From assembly GCA_035048815.1 (NCBI GenBank), contig JAUCBN010000055.1, forward strand, positions 9,084,501 to 9,148,500: a stretch of 64,000 nt of DNA, read 5' to 3'. Source of the stretch: Abelmoschus esculentus (lineage: Eukaryota > Streptophyta > Magnoliopsida > Malvales > Malvaceae). This document shows positions 44,515 through 56,259 of this stretch, piece by piece; positions within the stretch are counted from its first letter, which is position 1; every line of letters begins with the position of its first letter. The notes under the pieces are model-generated. The model had not been told where the DNA came from and searched no databases. It saw nothing but the letters and a program-made list of their open reading frames with translations. Both the position numbers and the translations under genes were made by a program.

Positions 44515-47500
44515 CTATTTCTTTTTCTTACCCCCACCAGCCTTCGGCTTTTGATTACTAGTTTCTTTAGTTGTCTTCTCAGGTTCCTGTCATGGTGATG
44601 AGGAAAAATTCACGTAGGCAACAAATCAGTTACAGAATTCAAATTGTAGAGAGAAAGAGAGTAATGGCGGCATTGTCGTGAACCATGATCGAGTAATTAA
44701 ATAAATTATTGAACAGGTGACACCACAAAATGAATATAATTATGGCCTACATCCTAAGAGAAGAACGAACAAGAGAAAAACTAAAACATAACATGAAATG
44801 AGAACACCTCGAAAAGAACATGAATTATTAACACGAAAAGTTTTCTCTAACACGGATTGTTAGAAGCGTTGAGACCTATATAACACCTTTAACACAGCAT
44901 TATATAAGAAAACAAGAGATAAATATAGTGATTGCCAAGTCCAGTTTTCAGCTTCATGAGCAAAGCAGAGAGACCCCTTGAAAATACCAGACTTCTTGAA
45001 ACGCAACCCTACTGGTGGCTTTCTAGCAATACCCTTGGTCTTGGAACGATTACAAACTAGTGGAGAGAATTTCTTAGTGTTTAGCAGTGATTAAGGAAAT
45101 TGAAGCATGCATTTGGTTCCTTGTAAACAAGTGCACCGAGAAACTATAAAATGCAATCAATCTAGACGCAAGCATCGGAGAGTGTATTACCTCTCATACT
45201 TTACCCTTTATAAGATTATCTAACACCTACTATATTTCTCAAAACTTAGAAAAACGCAACCTTTTGTACTTTCTATTATTAAAACAAAATGTTACAAAAT
45301 AACAAAATCCCACATAAGAAAATATAAATTATGCAAGACCAAGCAGTATAGTTTAGTGCAAGTAAACAATAACTATATGTACCAAACAAACAACCCATTA
45401 ATGCAGATTCAAAAAATAAATGCAGTCACATGATATATGAAATGCAACCAGTCAAAACAAATAAAAATGTACATAGATCAGCTACCAGGTAAGAGAAAAG
45501 AACAATATAGAGATGGTTAATCAAAATGCTTAGTGGAGTTATACCTTTCGTTTAATTGGTGCAGATGTGTTAGCAACTGGCTTAAAAAATGACTCTAATC
45601 TGGAAAGAGAAGGGGACAAGACATAGTAAGCATTAACATAGAAAACTATATCATCGTTCTATGTAACTGTGTTACTTACCGGCCCTGTGAGGACTTGTTC
45701 TTGGCTGCTTTAATTTTCTCTATTCCCTAATGAACAAAAGAAATAAACATAATCAGATGCTTAATTTTTTTTTATCAATTTAACCAAAAATATATCATAA
45801 AAGTTTGATTTAATAATAGAGGAAATACCTTTGTCACTCTATCAATATTGAATCCATTTTCATTCACCAGAAAGTTTATCAACCCCTACAAAAATTGACA
45901 AATTAATGCAGATGCATTGAACTTGAAAGACAGTTGCACTTTGCTCATAACAAAATATGCAATTAGGATAGGGATTACGCACTTCAGTATCTGGAGCACT
46001 CCACTTCAGATCAAGTTGCTCATCATCCAAGCAGACTAATGGTTCTTTAAAAAAACGACGAGCCTCTTCATACGGCCAGTCATCAGGTATTGTGTACCTG
46101 AATACAGAAAATGTTCTTATTAATGTTAACTAAATTAGTTAGTACATGAAGAAAGGTGTATGAATCATTTAACACCACATATAAACAATCCAGACCTCTC
46201 TCTGTTTATGTTCTCAAGTATTTGCTCTATAGACCCATGTTGACGAATAAGTTTCAAAGCTGTCTGTCCGCCAATACCTGGGCATAGCTTCAGAATTAAA
46301 TCATATAGCAACTGCAAAACATAAATTTTAAGACATAAAGGCCAGACACTGTAAAGGAAACCTCCACATACCTCGGATATTGTCACAATAATCACATCCA
46401 GAAAGAATGCACAAGTCAATGAACTGGTCCATGGTAAGATTCAGCTCCTCCAGAACCTAACACATCTCCCCATCAGAAAATCAAGCCCAAAACCAATATA
46501 GCACATAAGTATATACTGCTTAAAGAACCTTTGCAACATCAAACTCCATGACTGGAAGTTTTCTTGAGCTCGAGTCCATTAAATGTCGAAGAAATTTAGT
46601 AGTTCCAAAGGTTAAAGAGTCCATGTCCTCAGAAGCAACAGCATAAACCTTATAAATAAGAAGGCATGAATTGATTTCAACACCTAGAGATGGTAGGTCA
46701 TAAAAAATTAACGGTGCAAATAGTGGACATTAAAATAGGATGCTTCTTAAAATGGCATTAGAAAAAATAACCTTTTCAATCTCATAAAGGTAAATACAGT
46801 TATTGCAAGTCCATTTTCAGGAATGATAATTGATTAACCCCTAGATAAACAACTTATCAACTGGACACTTGCCTTTCCAGATTTGCAGAGTGCAGCACAT
46901 TGGGCCTCTGCTTCAGAAGGAGCCTGTGAAAACGAAAAAACACCACTCCGTAGAATGAATTTAGCTTCTAAACCCAAAACTAAAAATTTGGCACTCCAAT
47001 AATGAACACTCACATCAATCACAGGCACCCCCATAAGTCTTAAAAGCTGTTTACAGTCGTCATTATGTTGCTTTGTCACCTGGAAACAGTAGAGAGAAAT
47101 GAAGCAACAACACACTTTGGCATGGTTTTATTTTATCCAGATCTTCTGATTTTAGATCATAACTAAACATCCAGAAATAAACGCCAAATAAAACAGTGAG
47201 CTATCATATATAGCATTGGGAGAAAATGGATGAGAAAAGAACCTACTTTCACAGTCCGCTTGCTGAATTTTTCAATGTCCTCCTGATTTCCACTCTAATA
47301 ATAACACAATAGCAAATTAATTTTCCTTAGTGGTGAAACAAACAACAAAAGAAAATTTTCCTTATCACTCTGCATGTGACTGAAGAGAAAGTACCTCCAT
47401 GGCTTCTTGCAAATCCGCAGTAGCATCTAACCTCTTTGAGTAACTACATAATAAATTTAGAATAAAAACATGAAAAACAGCATTCTACTCGTTAAGTTCC

Positions 47501-48376
47501 AGCAATATTGAAGAGGGGGAAGCAATAAAGAATTTGTATAAATTGCACCAAAGTACCGCTTAGCAAGCTCTTGTTTTTTCAAATCAGGCGGCTTCCCATC
47601 AAAAACATAGCTGAAAGAAAATACCACAAGCATTAGCAAAAAAGGCCTGTGGGGTGTAACACCATATACGCAGCATCAGCACATCGGAGTTAAAATGGCT
47701 GATTAATTAACTTCTTTCTAAAGAAATAGATAAGTAGAAGAAACACATTACGCAGGTTTAACCCCAGCTTCAAGAAGCCGAATTGTGCGAGTAAACATGC
47801 CTTGCAGATGACTACGGATTAAGCAAGTAGAACCCATGTCAACATAATATTCAAAACGAAGAGAGAAAATGTAATTGGAAAGGCTAACTGCTAACCACAA
47901 TCCTGTTTAAAAAATACAGAGAATTAATGAATGAATAGAAAAATTATATTAAAAACCTGGTAACTTCACCAGCTTCATTGGTGAGCGTTTCAGTCCCAGT
48001 GCGACCCACCACAATCTACAGTCAACCCAAAATTTAAAAAGAAAAAATACATTATTAGCTAGTTTCAGACCTCGAATGGATATAAAGACGAAAGCTTTCG
48101 TTTTAAAAAAATAATCAAGGAGACAATATACGAACGAGAAACTGGTAAATGCTCATGCTAGCGTCGATGGCAATCTTGCGACCAAAATAGCTTTCTAATT
48201 TCTGTTCCTTCATGCACTTTGGTGCATTGTCAGCCAGAAGCTTCGTTAAACCCTAATCATTAAATTTAAAACCCGAAACATCGATCAATTTTCTATCGAA
48301 GAAAAACCCAATTTATGTAATTAAAATCTTGTTTAGAAACGCTTGAAAGGAAAAGAAAACGCACCTTAATGCCCAT
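44515..48376 (-). CDS. FEN1: Flap endonuclease 1
   Basis: Seventeen exons (high to low): 48365-48376, 48136-48252, 47957-48015, 47752-47811, 47557-47610, 47395-47443, 47247-47294, 47014-47079, 46873-46923, 46529-46648, 46372-46456, 46196-46277, 45983-46097, 45829-45885, 45680-45726, 45545-45599 and 44515-44586. They sum to 1149 nt, 382 aa, with every phase fitting. FEN1 removes 5' flaps during Okazaki-fragment maturation and long-patch base-excision repair in the nucleus. The catalytic acids are present: Asp34, Asp87, Glu159, Glu161, Asp180, Asp182 and Asp234. The PCNA-binding box is Q339-GR-L342-ES-F345-F346 and the C-terminus is Lys-rich (KAGGGKKKK). Exon 1 encodes only MGIK. Intron 9 begins GC instead of GT. 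Nothing looks broken. Confidence 0.97.
46834..46872 (-). other. GC-AG splice donor of FEN1 intron 9
   Basis: The exon ending at 46873 (CKSGK, GGAAAG) is followed by GCAAGT, and the next exon starts at 46648 (VYAVASED) after AG. The rest of the donor matches the consensus strongly (AAG|GCAAGT), as is typical of GC-AG introns. No GT donor nearby keeps the frame and the conserved protein. Confidence 0.88.
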
Positions 48377-48655
48377 TATTGGTTGATAAAGATGGAGGAA
48401 GAGCAGCAAAGTTGTGGCTACCACCGCTAAGTATTTTCTTTTGAATAAACCGAAAGGGCGTTTGCTTCACTAGCTTCAGTATTTTCCCTCCTTTCAGAGC
48501 TACTATTATTATATTATTACAATTTTCGGGGAGTTAATTGCACTATAGGTCCCTCAAATTTTGTAGGTCTTATAATTTTTTAGAATGTCACATGTCGTAC
48601 CTTCAAATATATTAAATTTTATTAATCATTAAAATTAATATCACGTTAATGAAAA
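48377..48655 (-). promoter_or_regulatory. FEN1 upstream region
   Basis: 279 bp between the FEN1 ATG and the copia LTR at 48656. It has TTTTCCCTCC at about 48483 but no clear TATA box or canonical E2F site. The retrotransposon LTR therefore sits within 300 bp of the start codon. Confidence 0.4.
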
Positions 48656-49847
48656 TGTTGGACTCGATGTACAACCGATCTTGCTTTCCAAGTGATGAAC
48701 AAAACCTAATTTGGGTGGTTTAAAGTGGAAGCAAAAATATAAACAATGAACATTAGGATTTTAGAGTGGTTCAGCATTCAAACAAGCACCTACATCCACT
48801 ACCTTAACTTCCCACTAAGGATTTTCTAAATTTACTAAGAATTTCGTTCTTTTGAGGCTAAAGGGCTAACCTTACAACAGAATCCAATTTCTGAATCTAG
48901 CATCCAAAGTTCACAACCCGAACTTTGGGAAACCTCTCAAACAAAGAAAACTTAGCAAACTAGTTAATCCTTCTAACAAGGCTAACTATTTGCAATCTAC
49001 GCTCTCACCCAATTTCTAATACACTTGAGCATATCTTTGATCATATGTTGTTGACAATGGAAGCATTAGTCTCTACATAATGCTTAAGACTTCCTTTTAT
49101 CATCCCAATTCACAATTCTTAATAAGAATTTAGCTCTAAGACATATCTTTGATCATATGTTGTTGACAATGAAAGCATTAGTCTCTACATAATGCTTGAG
49201 ACTTCATTTTATCATCCAATTGAGCTTCTAGCCGTTAATGACCGTTTGAAGATGATTTCTAGGCTAATTTTTGCTTTTAGTGTAGGTGGTATCGAAACGC
49301 ATGATAGTCGTTTCGATATTCTCGCTTTGGAAAATATCCGTTGGATCTATAATTAATAACAGGTATCAAAATGCCTACAAGATGTATCGAAAAAATCATG
49401 TTCTAGTATCGAAACGGTCAATGTCCGTATCGATAAAGCTCCTAGCCGTTGTTTTTTTTATAAAATCATTGAGGTTTTCATAAAGCCGTTAAAGGTGTAT
49501 CGAAATATCTAAAATTGGTTTCGATATCGGCGTATTAAAATCTTTGTTTCCTGTATCAAAACCAAATCTTCCAGTAGCAAAATGTTATCGAAATGTTCCA
49601 ATATTGTATCGAAATGCATGTACCATTTCCTTTGAAAATAGACAATCGAAACGTGTGAAAAACGTATCAAAACGCCAGTGATATTTTGTACTCTTTGACT
49701 TCTTTAAACATTTGAAACACATTTAAAAGCATTAGAAAATTTCTCAAACTTATTTTCAAGTTTTTTGGACTTAAAACTATTTTTGAAATCTTTTCAAATT
49801 AATCCAAAACTATTTTTCAATTATTATATCAAAACATTAGTTCTACA
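48656..49847 (-). repeat. Copia-family 3' LTR close to FEN1
   Basis: 1192 bp; on the minus strand TGTAGAACTAATG...CCAACA. It is preceded on that strand by a polypurine tract, AAAAGAGGGGAGAT (49848-49861), which makes it a 3' LTR. It carries about ten GTATCGAAAC-like words between 49285 and 49680. A block of about 70 bp (GACATATCTTTGATCATATG to GCATTAGTCTC) is repeated at 49030 and 49140. Confidence 0.88.
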
Positions 49848-50001
49848 ATCTCCCCTCTTTTATATAATAAAATCAACTTGAAAATTTATTTTTGAGATTT
49901 CTCCCCTTTGTGAAATAAAACTTGAATAAGAGAATTAAATGTTCAAAGTCCCTCTTATTCATTTGAAACATTTGAAAAACAATTTTTCACAACATTCTCT
50001 C

Positions 50002-51240
50002 CTGTTGCGTGTAAAAAGTACTTCGCGATTGCGTGCAAGTGTACACGTTCAAGTTATAGTATAAAAAGTATCGTATCCACAGGGATTGGTGCGCCTTTAA
50101 GAATCTAATCTCTTGCACTGAAATGAAAAACACAAATTATTTAGATGATTGATTTGAAATAAAATTAAATAATAAATGAGCAAGTAAAATAATTGAGATA
50201 ATCGATAAGAGAAATTAGGTCGGGTTATTCCGAGTTATGGAATGATTGTCGAATGATTTCTTCTTCGTAAGTGATTGCTCGTACCACCCAACTTGCTTCG
50301 GCAATTGGGCTCAATCGACTGCTTATGACATTTCTCCGAGTTGTCAGTTCGTAGATTGGTTGGGCAATTACGATGAGGGAATTGCTCGGGCAATTTGGGC
50401 GACTATCCTTGAGGTTCGGCAAAACATTGCTTCGGCAAGCATTGCTTCTATTAGACGTTGAAATCATGCACTTATCCCTAATCCGGATTAGTTCTTTCGC
50501 ACTTGGATCGAACCATACCTATTCGTTTCGTGAATCCAATCCTCCCGAATCTGGATAAATGAATCGTTTATCGAGGTCCTCTCCCGATTCTCTCGCAAAC
50601 AAATTAAATGCCAAGAATAGGTAAACTCCAATTAAGAACACACCACAAACTTAAATAAAAATCAATCTAAATCATCCATAACAATAGAATAACCCAAACC
50701 AATTTAAATTTAGTTCGTGGCTGGGTAAAAGTTTCCAACAAACATTCCTCTCTTCACTTAAAATAATAGAAGAGACAAAGATGAAAAACAATTGTCACTT
50801 GCTTCACTCTCTAAGTCTCTCGATCCAGCTTCCTTATGTGGTACTCGGCAAGCTCCTTATATGAGCACATGAAAATCTTGACGATAGAATAATATATAAT
50901 TAGAAATAATTATGAAAGAATATATCCAAATTATATATTATTCAAATCCCTTATTTCCTTCTTTGTCCATTCATCCAAGCTTTCCATGTTTTTCTTCATT
51001 GACTTCATCTTCCATATTCTCTTTCCATAGATAGCTTTCCATCAAAGATTTTCTTCTGCAAAATAAAGAAACAAACCACAGCAACATCTTTTTCTACCGA
51101 AATTAACTAAAAGTAGCCAAGTTAAGATATAAGGTGACAACTAATGAAAATGCATGAAAATATGAAAATGTAACTAATTAAATGCTTAAGTAAAGCAATA
51201 AACATGAGTAAAAAAAGACTTAAAATAGTAAATTATAACA
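50002..51240 (-). repeat. Athila-like LTR of a second subfamily
   Basis: Starts TGTTGCGTG and ends TTATAACA on +. Inside, GTGAATCCAATCCTCCCGAA and the GGCAAT/TCGGCAA-rich block (50285-50450) correspond in position to the GTGAACCTAACTCTC and GCCGAGGCA blocks of the other Athila LTRs, but the sequence differs widely. It is probably a solo LTR. I could not find a convincing target-site duplication, so the ends are within a few bases to tens of bases. Confidence 0.6.
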
Positions 51241-51616
51241 CCTAACATCTCCCTTTTGTTATATCAAAAATGATTCAAATAAAGTTTAAAAATCTTTAAA
51301 GCTCATAACATAAGAGAATTTTAAAGTGTCAATTGTTAAAAATATTGAAATGGAATCCCAATTTGTTAGTTTTAAAAACAAAAGGCTCTCCTTTACTTAA
51401 AGCATCACTAAGTGTTAGTCCAACAAATATGATATATTAGTTGAATTTAAAATAGAATAAGCAAATAAAACAAAATTCAACTAAAATTTTACCACACTTG
51501 AATCAAAGGTAGGATGTGAAGCCTTCATTCTTCAAGTGTCTTCTTTGTGTGTATGGAGCTCCCCCTTAATGCTGCACTTGGTTGCTTAAACCTCCATCAC
51601 ACCTAAAATAAGACAA

Positions 51617-52443
51617 TTAAGAAATTTTTTGTATCCAAATTGCTTCGGATCCTTTAACATTAGTAGCACATAACTTAGTCCCCTTAGGAATCCATTTTTC
51701 AATTTCATCCTTTTTGGTTGAAGTGATTAGTCTTTTTGGGTCCCAAACACTTCTAAGATATTTTTTATTCAAAAATCTAGAGGCAGATTGTCTTACATAA
51801 GAGTTTGATTTTCCCAAAATGTTTTTCTTTTTAAGCTCTTTGAAAATCTAATCTTTTTCTTTCTGAAGATCATCTAAATCACATCGATGATTCTTTTCCA
51901 TCTTTTAAATCAAGTTTTGTAAATCAAAAACTTTAAGTTTAATTTCTTTTAATCTTGCATCAAACTCAAAACTGATTTTTAAAAGCAAATTATTTTCTAA
52001 CTTTATTTTTGAAATCATCTTTTTGTTTTTAGAAAATGAGACTTTAAACTCAAAATATAGTATATCATAAGCTTCTTTCAACTCATAAAAATTATATGAA
52101 TTCAAAGTTTGTGAGTTAGAAACTACCTCCTTCTCATTGAGGGACATCAAGCATAGGTGGGTTTCTCCTCTTCGGTGGAGTCCTCATTACTCCAAGTGGA
52201 CACATATGCTTGCTTCTTTGAAGATGATGCCTTTTTTAATGACTTGTGGGAATCCTGTGTCTTCTTCTTTGATTCGTACTTTGAAGATTTCTTCATGTTG
52301 TTCTTCACAAATCGAACAAAGTCCATGAAAAGTTAGGTTATGTCATAATCTTCTTCATTATCCTCCTCACTTGAATCTTCAATGTGAATATACTTAGAGG
52401 ATTTGAGATCTATGGTGTTAACATTTACACCAAGCTCCATCTT
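51617..52443 (-). pseudogene. Sirevirus-like gag C-terminal fragment
   Basis: The minus strand begins near 52443 with MELGVNVNTIDLKSSKY, followed by an acidic DSSEEDNEEDYD tract and a stop. A Lys/Ser-rich segment (KKSSKYESKKKTQDSHKSLK) ends with ACMMSLNEKEVVSNS. A predicted coiled coil (52150-51905) and KKYLRSVWDPKRLITSTKKD with WIPKGTKLCATNVKG (51817-51617) follow. This order is that of Sirevirus-type gag-pol linkers. Several stops; inactive. Confidence 0.75.
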
Positions 52444-52446
52444 TTA

Positions 52447-53371
52447 TGTAGAACTAATGTTTTGATATAATAATTGAAAAATAGTTTTAGACTAATTTAA
52501 AAAGATTTCAAAAATGGTTTTAAGTTCAAACAACTTGAAAATAAGTTTGAGATATTTTCTAAGGCTTTTAAGTGTGTTTCAAATGTTTTAAAGAAGTCAA
52601 AGAATACAAAATGTCCTAGGCATTTCGATACGCTTCCCAAGCGTTTCGATATAGCTTGCCTGTTTTCAAAGGAAATGGTACATGTGTTTGATATGCCCCT
52701 AAGACGTTTTGATATGTTTTGTTACTGGAATTTTTGGTTTCGATATCGAAAACACTCATTTCGATACGTTAGTATTGAAACCAATTTTAGGTGTTTTGAT
52801 ACGCCTCTAACGGCTTTAAGAAAACCCCAACAATTTTATAAACCCTCCAACAGCTAGGAGCAATATCGAAACAGGCTTTAGTTGTTTCGATACGATGAGT
52901 TAAGGGTTTCTATAGGCCTTGTAGGCGTTTTGATATCGATTCTTAAATGCATGTTTAAATGCTATTTTCCAAAGTAGCAATATCAAAATGGCTTTCACAC
53001 ATTTCGATACCACATGCACCAGAAGCAGAAATAAGCCTTGAAATTAGCTCCAAACGGCTCCAAATCAATCCCAACGATCACCAACGGTTAGAAGCTTATT
53101 TAGGATGTTAAAAGGAAGTCTCAAGCATCAAAATAAGACTAATTCTTCAATTGTAACAACATTATGATGAGAAATTTTTCTTAGAGATAAATTTCATCCT
53201 TTAGATAGACAAAACACTTGTGAGCTTAATGTATATGTATGCTCAAGTGTATTAGGATTGAGTGCGTGCTTAGATTGCAAACATTAGCCTTATTAGAAGG
53301 ATTAAAAAGTTTGCTAAGTTTTCTCTTGTTGAATGAATACCCAAAGTTCGATTGTGAAATTTGGATGCTAG
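52447..53371 (+). repeat. Inverted copy of the copia LTR, cut by the chromovirus
   Basis: Reads TGTAGAACTAATGTTTTGATA on + from 52447, opposite in direction to the copy at 48656-49847. It abuts the gag of the element at 49848-52446, and the LTR is interrupted at 53371 by TGTCACGG. About 245 bp of the LTR end are missing from this side. It also carries the TATCGAAAC-type words (CGTTTCGATA, 52620-53010). Confidence 0.85.
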
Positions 53372-54020
53372 TGTCACGGACCGCACCAAAGGGCCCGAGA
53401 CAAGTGCACAACAGGCTGCTACAAATGCCATCAAGAGCATGTTGGTCATCTCAGCACCCACTCTAGCAGCCCAGGGTCCCAAATCCAAATTCCAGCACAC
53501 CCATCAGCACCCAATAGAGCCCATGTCGAATTCCAACATCCTTGAGAGCCCGATTCTGAGTTTGGCCCAACACTTGGGGTTGAAGAGCCTTTTTCATCAT
53601 ATTTGGCAAGTTTTATCCCATTAATCCTATCCTTATCTCTTAACCTTGTAAATATGGAATGTAGCTTAGAATATGGGATTTGGTGATAAGGTTGAATATC
53701 AACCGTCGATGTACTCTTTTCTTAGTCGTTGGATATAGGGGGCTTTAACTATAAATAGAGGCCTTCCCCCACCTCATTTTTACACACTTCTTCTTTGAGG
53801 AATAAACAACATTCACTCAAATTCTCTCTTGTTTTCTTTTCCTTTCAGAGTTTTTTTTTGTTTCCGCAAAGATCTTAGCACTCTAGCTTCGATCTTTTTA
53901 GGCTTACTTAGGCGTTGTATTGAGTGAGAGCGTCTAAGGCTGCACGTTATTGAGTAGAAGAGTTCTACGGATGCGACAAGTGGTATCATATCTAGTTTAA
54001 AGCATATTTGATCAAGAGAG

Positions 54021-54985
54021 ATGGCCGGACAAAGTGCAGTCGAGATCCCAGAAACTGATCGTGAGACTCGTACAATTGCTGCTGCCGGGAAGAAGCGTGA
54101 GAGTTCAAGGTACATCACTTCTTCCCTGGACAAGAGGGTCACCAAGATTGAAAACTCGGTTGCTGAGCTCAAAGTGATTCATGACGAAGTTGATGGGCGC
54201 TTCGAGAAAATGGATTTCATGAAGGATAACATCATGAAGTATGTTCAAGAAAGTCTTGATAGCCTGTACGAGACATCGAACGACCAAGACATCACCATCA
54301 AGCCTAGGATCGATGCCTCGAAGCCCAAGTCGTTTAAGGGGACTAGATTTGCTCAGGAAGTGGAGAACTTTATGTGGGTACTTGAGCAGTATTTCAAGGC
54401 AATGGGTATCGTGGAGGATGCCGAAAAGGTAACAACTACTTCCATCTATTAGATTGATGCCACTCTATTGTGGTGAAAACTTAGGTGCTCAGATGAAAAG
54501 CGTGGAGGCACCGCTGTTGAAACATGGGCTGAGTTCCAAGAAGAATTTAAAGAACAGTTTTACCCTGTCAATGCCGAGAAGGAGGCAAGATCGAAGCTTC
54601 AAGGACTTAAGCATACTGTAACCCTCCGTGATTATGTGCGAGAATTAAGCGAACTTCAAATTCAAATTCCGGATTTGTCCGAGAAAGATGCACTTTTCCA
54701 ATTTATGGATGGGTTAAAGTCGTGGGCATGTACTGAGTTGGAACGGAGAGATGTGAAGGAACTCTCAAAGATATGTCCATTGCATAATCATTGATGGAAC
54801 ATAGCACCAACAGAAACGAGTCAACCAAACCAAAGCTGAAGTATCAAGTGAACAGAGACAATGGTGGGGGAGACAAGCCAAGAAATGATGGTCTCCTACA
54901 GCGCAGAGAATACAAGAAAACAGGACACATGAAGTGCTTCGAGTGTGTGGGTAATCATTACAAAGCAAACTGTCCACAAAGACAA
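54021..54985 (+). pseudogene. Chromovirus gag with CCHC knuckle
   Basis: Starts MAGQSAVEIPETDRETRT. A coiled-coil-like stretch (VTKIENSVAELKVIHDEVDG) and the gag core (KPKSFKGTRFAQEVENFMWV) follow, up to a TAG at 54450-54452. Another frame continues with WAEFQEEFKEQFYPVNAEKE and LKHTVTLRDYVRELSELQ, and ends in CFECVGNHYKANC (Cys-X2-Cys-X4-His-X4-Cys; 54936-54974). Gag would form the particle. The stop and several later breaks make it inactive. Confidence 0.85.
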
Positions 54986-55069
54986 TAGAAGGTTGCCGTC
55001 ATCCAGGAAAAGAATGAGGAGACCCTCAAGATTGGCTCCATTTTCAGCTGTATGGAGGTCAAAAAGGGT

Positions 55070-56259
55070 TCAAAGAAGAAGGGACTGATGTTCGTGCACA
55101 TCACCGTAGAAGGCCATAAGGTGAGTGCACTAGTGGAAACAGGTTCCTCATAGTTTTTCATGTCTGAACAAAATGCGAAGAAACTTGACCTTCAGGTTGA
55201 GAAGGCAAGTGGTTTTATCAAAACCGTCAATTCCAAGGAGGCTCCGATTGTAGGGTTAGCAAAATGAGTTAAACTCGACATTGTGGTTGTTTTGGTAAGG
55301 AAAACATCAAGGTAATCCCACTTGATGATTTCGACTTTGTCATTGGAATTAGTTTTCTTGATAAGATTAATGCGCTTGTTGCACCGTTTGTCGATTGTTT
55401 ATGCATATTGGACTTAAGGGATCAATGCATTATTCTGGTCAACCGAGAAGCTAGAGTTGGAGCCAAGATGATCTCAGCCATCCAATTCAGTAAGAAGGTG
55501 CACAAGGAGGTACTAACATATGTTGCAACGTTGGTGACCAAGGAGCCGACCATGTCCGAGAATATTCCATCAAAATTGGAACAAGTTTTGGCAGAATTTC
55601 GCGATGTGATGTCTTCCGAGTTTCCAAAAACTCTCCCAACGAAGAGGGAAGTAGATCATAAAATTGATCTTGTGCCAAACGTTGAGCCACCCGTTAGAGC
55701 CCCTTACCGAATGGCTCTGCCAAAGCTAGAGGAGCTATTCAAACAATTGAAGGAGCTCCTCGATGCTGGTTATATCCGACCGTCGAAGGCACCCTATGGT
55801 GCACCGATGCTCTTCCAGAAGAAACATGATGGGTCACTTCGGATGTGCATCAACTATCGAGCTTTGAATAAGCTCACGGTGAAGAACAAGTACCCGGTCC
55901 CGCTTATTGCAGACTTGTTCGATCAGCTTGGTGGTGCAACATGGTTCACAAAGTTGGATTTACGGTATGGATATTGTCAAGTCCAAATTGCAGAAGGAGA
56001 TGAGCCGAAGACTGCTTATGTAAAGTGCTACGACTCCTATGAATTTTTGGTGATGCCATTTGGCCTCACAAATGCTCCCGCCACCTTCTACACGTTAATG
56101 AATAAGGTACTATAACCCTTCCTTGATCAGTTCGTTGTAGTTTACCTGGATGATATTGCCATCTAAATTAAGAGCCTTGGGGAGCATATGGAACACTTGA
56201 GACAGGTGTTCAAGGTCTTGCGAGAAAACGAGATCTACGTCAAAGAAGATAAGGGCTCG
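55070..56259 (+). pseudogene. Chromovirus protease and reverse transcriptase
   Basis: The protease reads HKVSALVETGSS, then a TAG: Asp of the active-site DTG is replaced by Glu. After several breaks the reverse transcriptase is open from 55408 to 56115, with HKIDLVPNVEPPVRAPYRMA, RPSKAPYGAPMLFQKKHDGS, CINYRALNKLTVKNKYPVP, FTKLDLRYGYCQVQIAEGDE and FLVMPFGLTNAPATF. It resumes after a stop with VVVYLDDIAI (catalytic YLDD). The frame ends at the Athila LTR. Confidence 0.9.

Larger units (their letters stand above)
49848..52446 (-). mobile_element. Internal region of the Sirevirus-like copia element, pol deleted
   Basis: Between the 3' LTR and an inverted LTR at 52447. Read on the minus strand it gives gag (52440-51620) and then the untranslated 3' tail with purine-rich words and the polypurine tract. 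There is no protease, integrase, reverse transcriptase or RNase H. A separate LTR is nested at about 50002-51240. No 5' LTR in the same orientation is present. Confidence 0.75.
53372..56259 (+). mobile_element. Ty3-gypsy chromovirus, cut by an Athila element
   Basis: LTR 53372-53978 (607 bp, TGTCACGGACC...GCGACA), then a primer-binding site TGGTATCAT (53981), gag, protease and reverse transcriptase. It runs to 56259, where an Athila LTR starts. RNase H, integrase, chromodomain and 3' LTR are not in the window. By the reverse transcriptase it looks like the Galadriel/Tcn1-like chromovirus branch (from memory). Confidence 0.88.

Noticed and set aside
46165..47639. Separate small minus-strand proteins at 46165-46419, 46834-47115 and 47457-47639
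   Set aside because: These are FEN1 exons read through into introns. The 17-exon model accounts for each.
50002..51240. A target-site duplication AACAT around the nested LTR
   Set aside because: The word occurs near both ends but not directly next to a TG/CA terminus, so it cannot be used to fix the boundaries.
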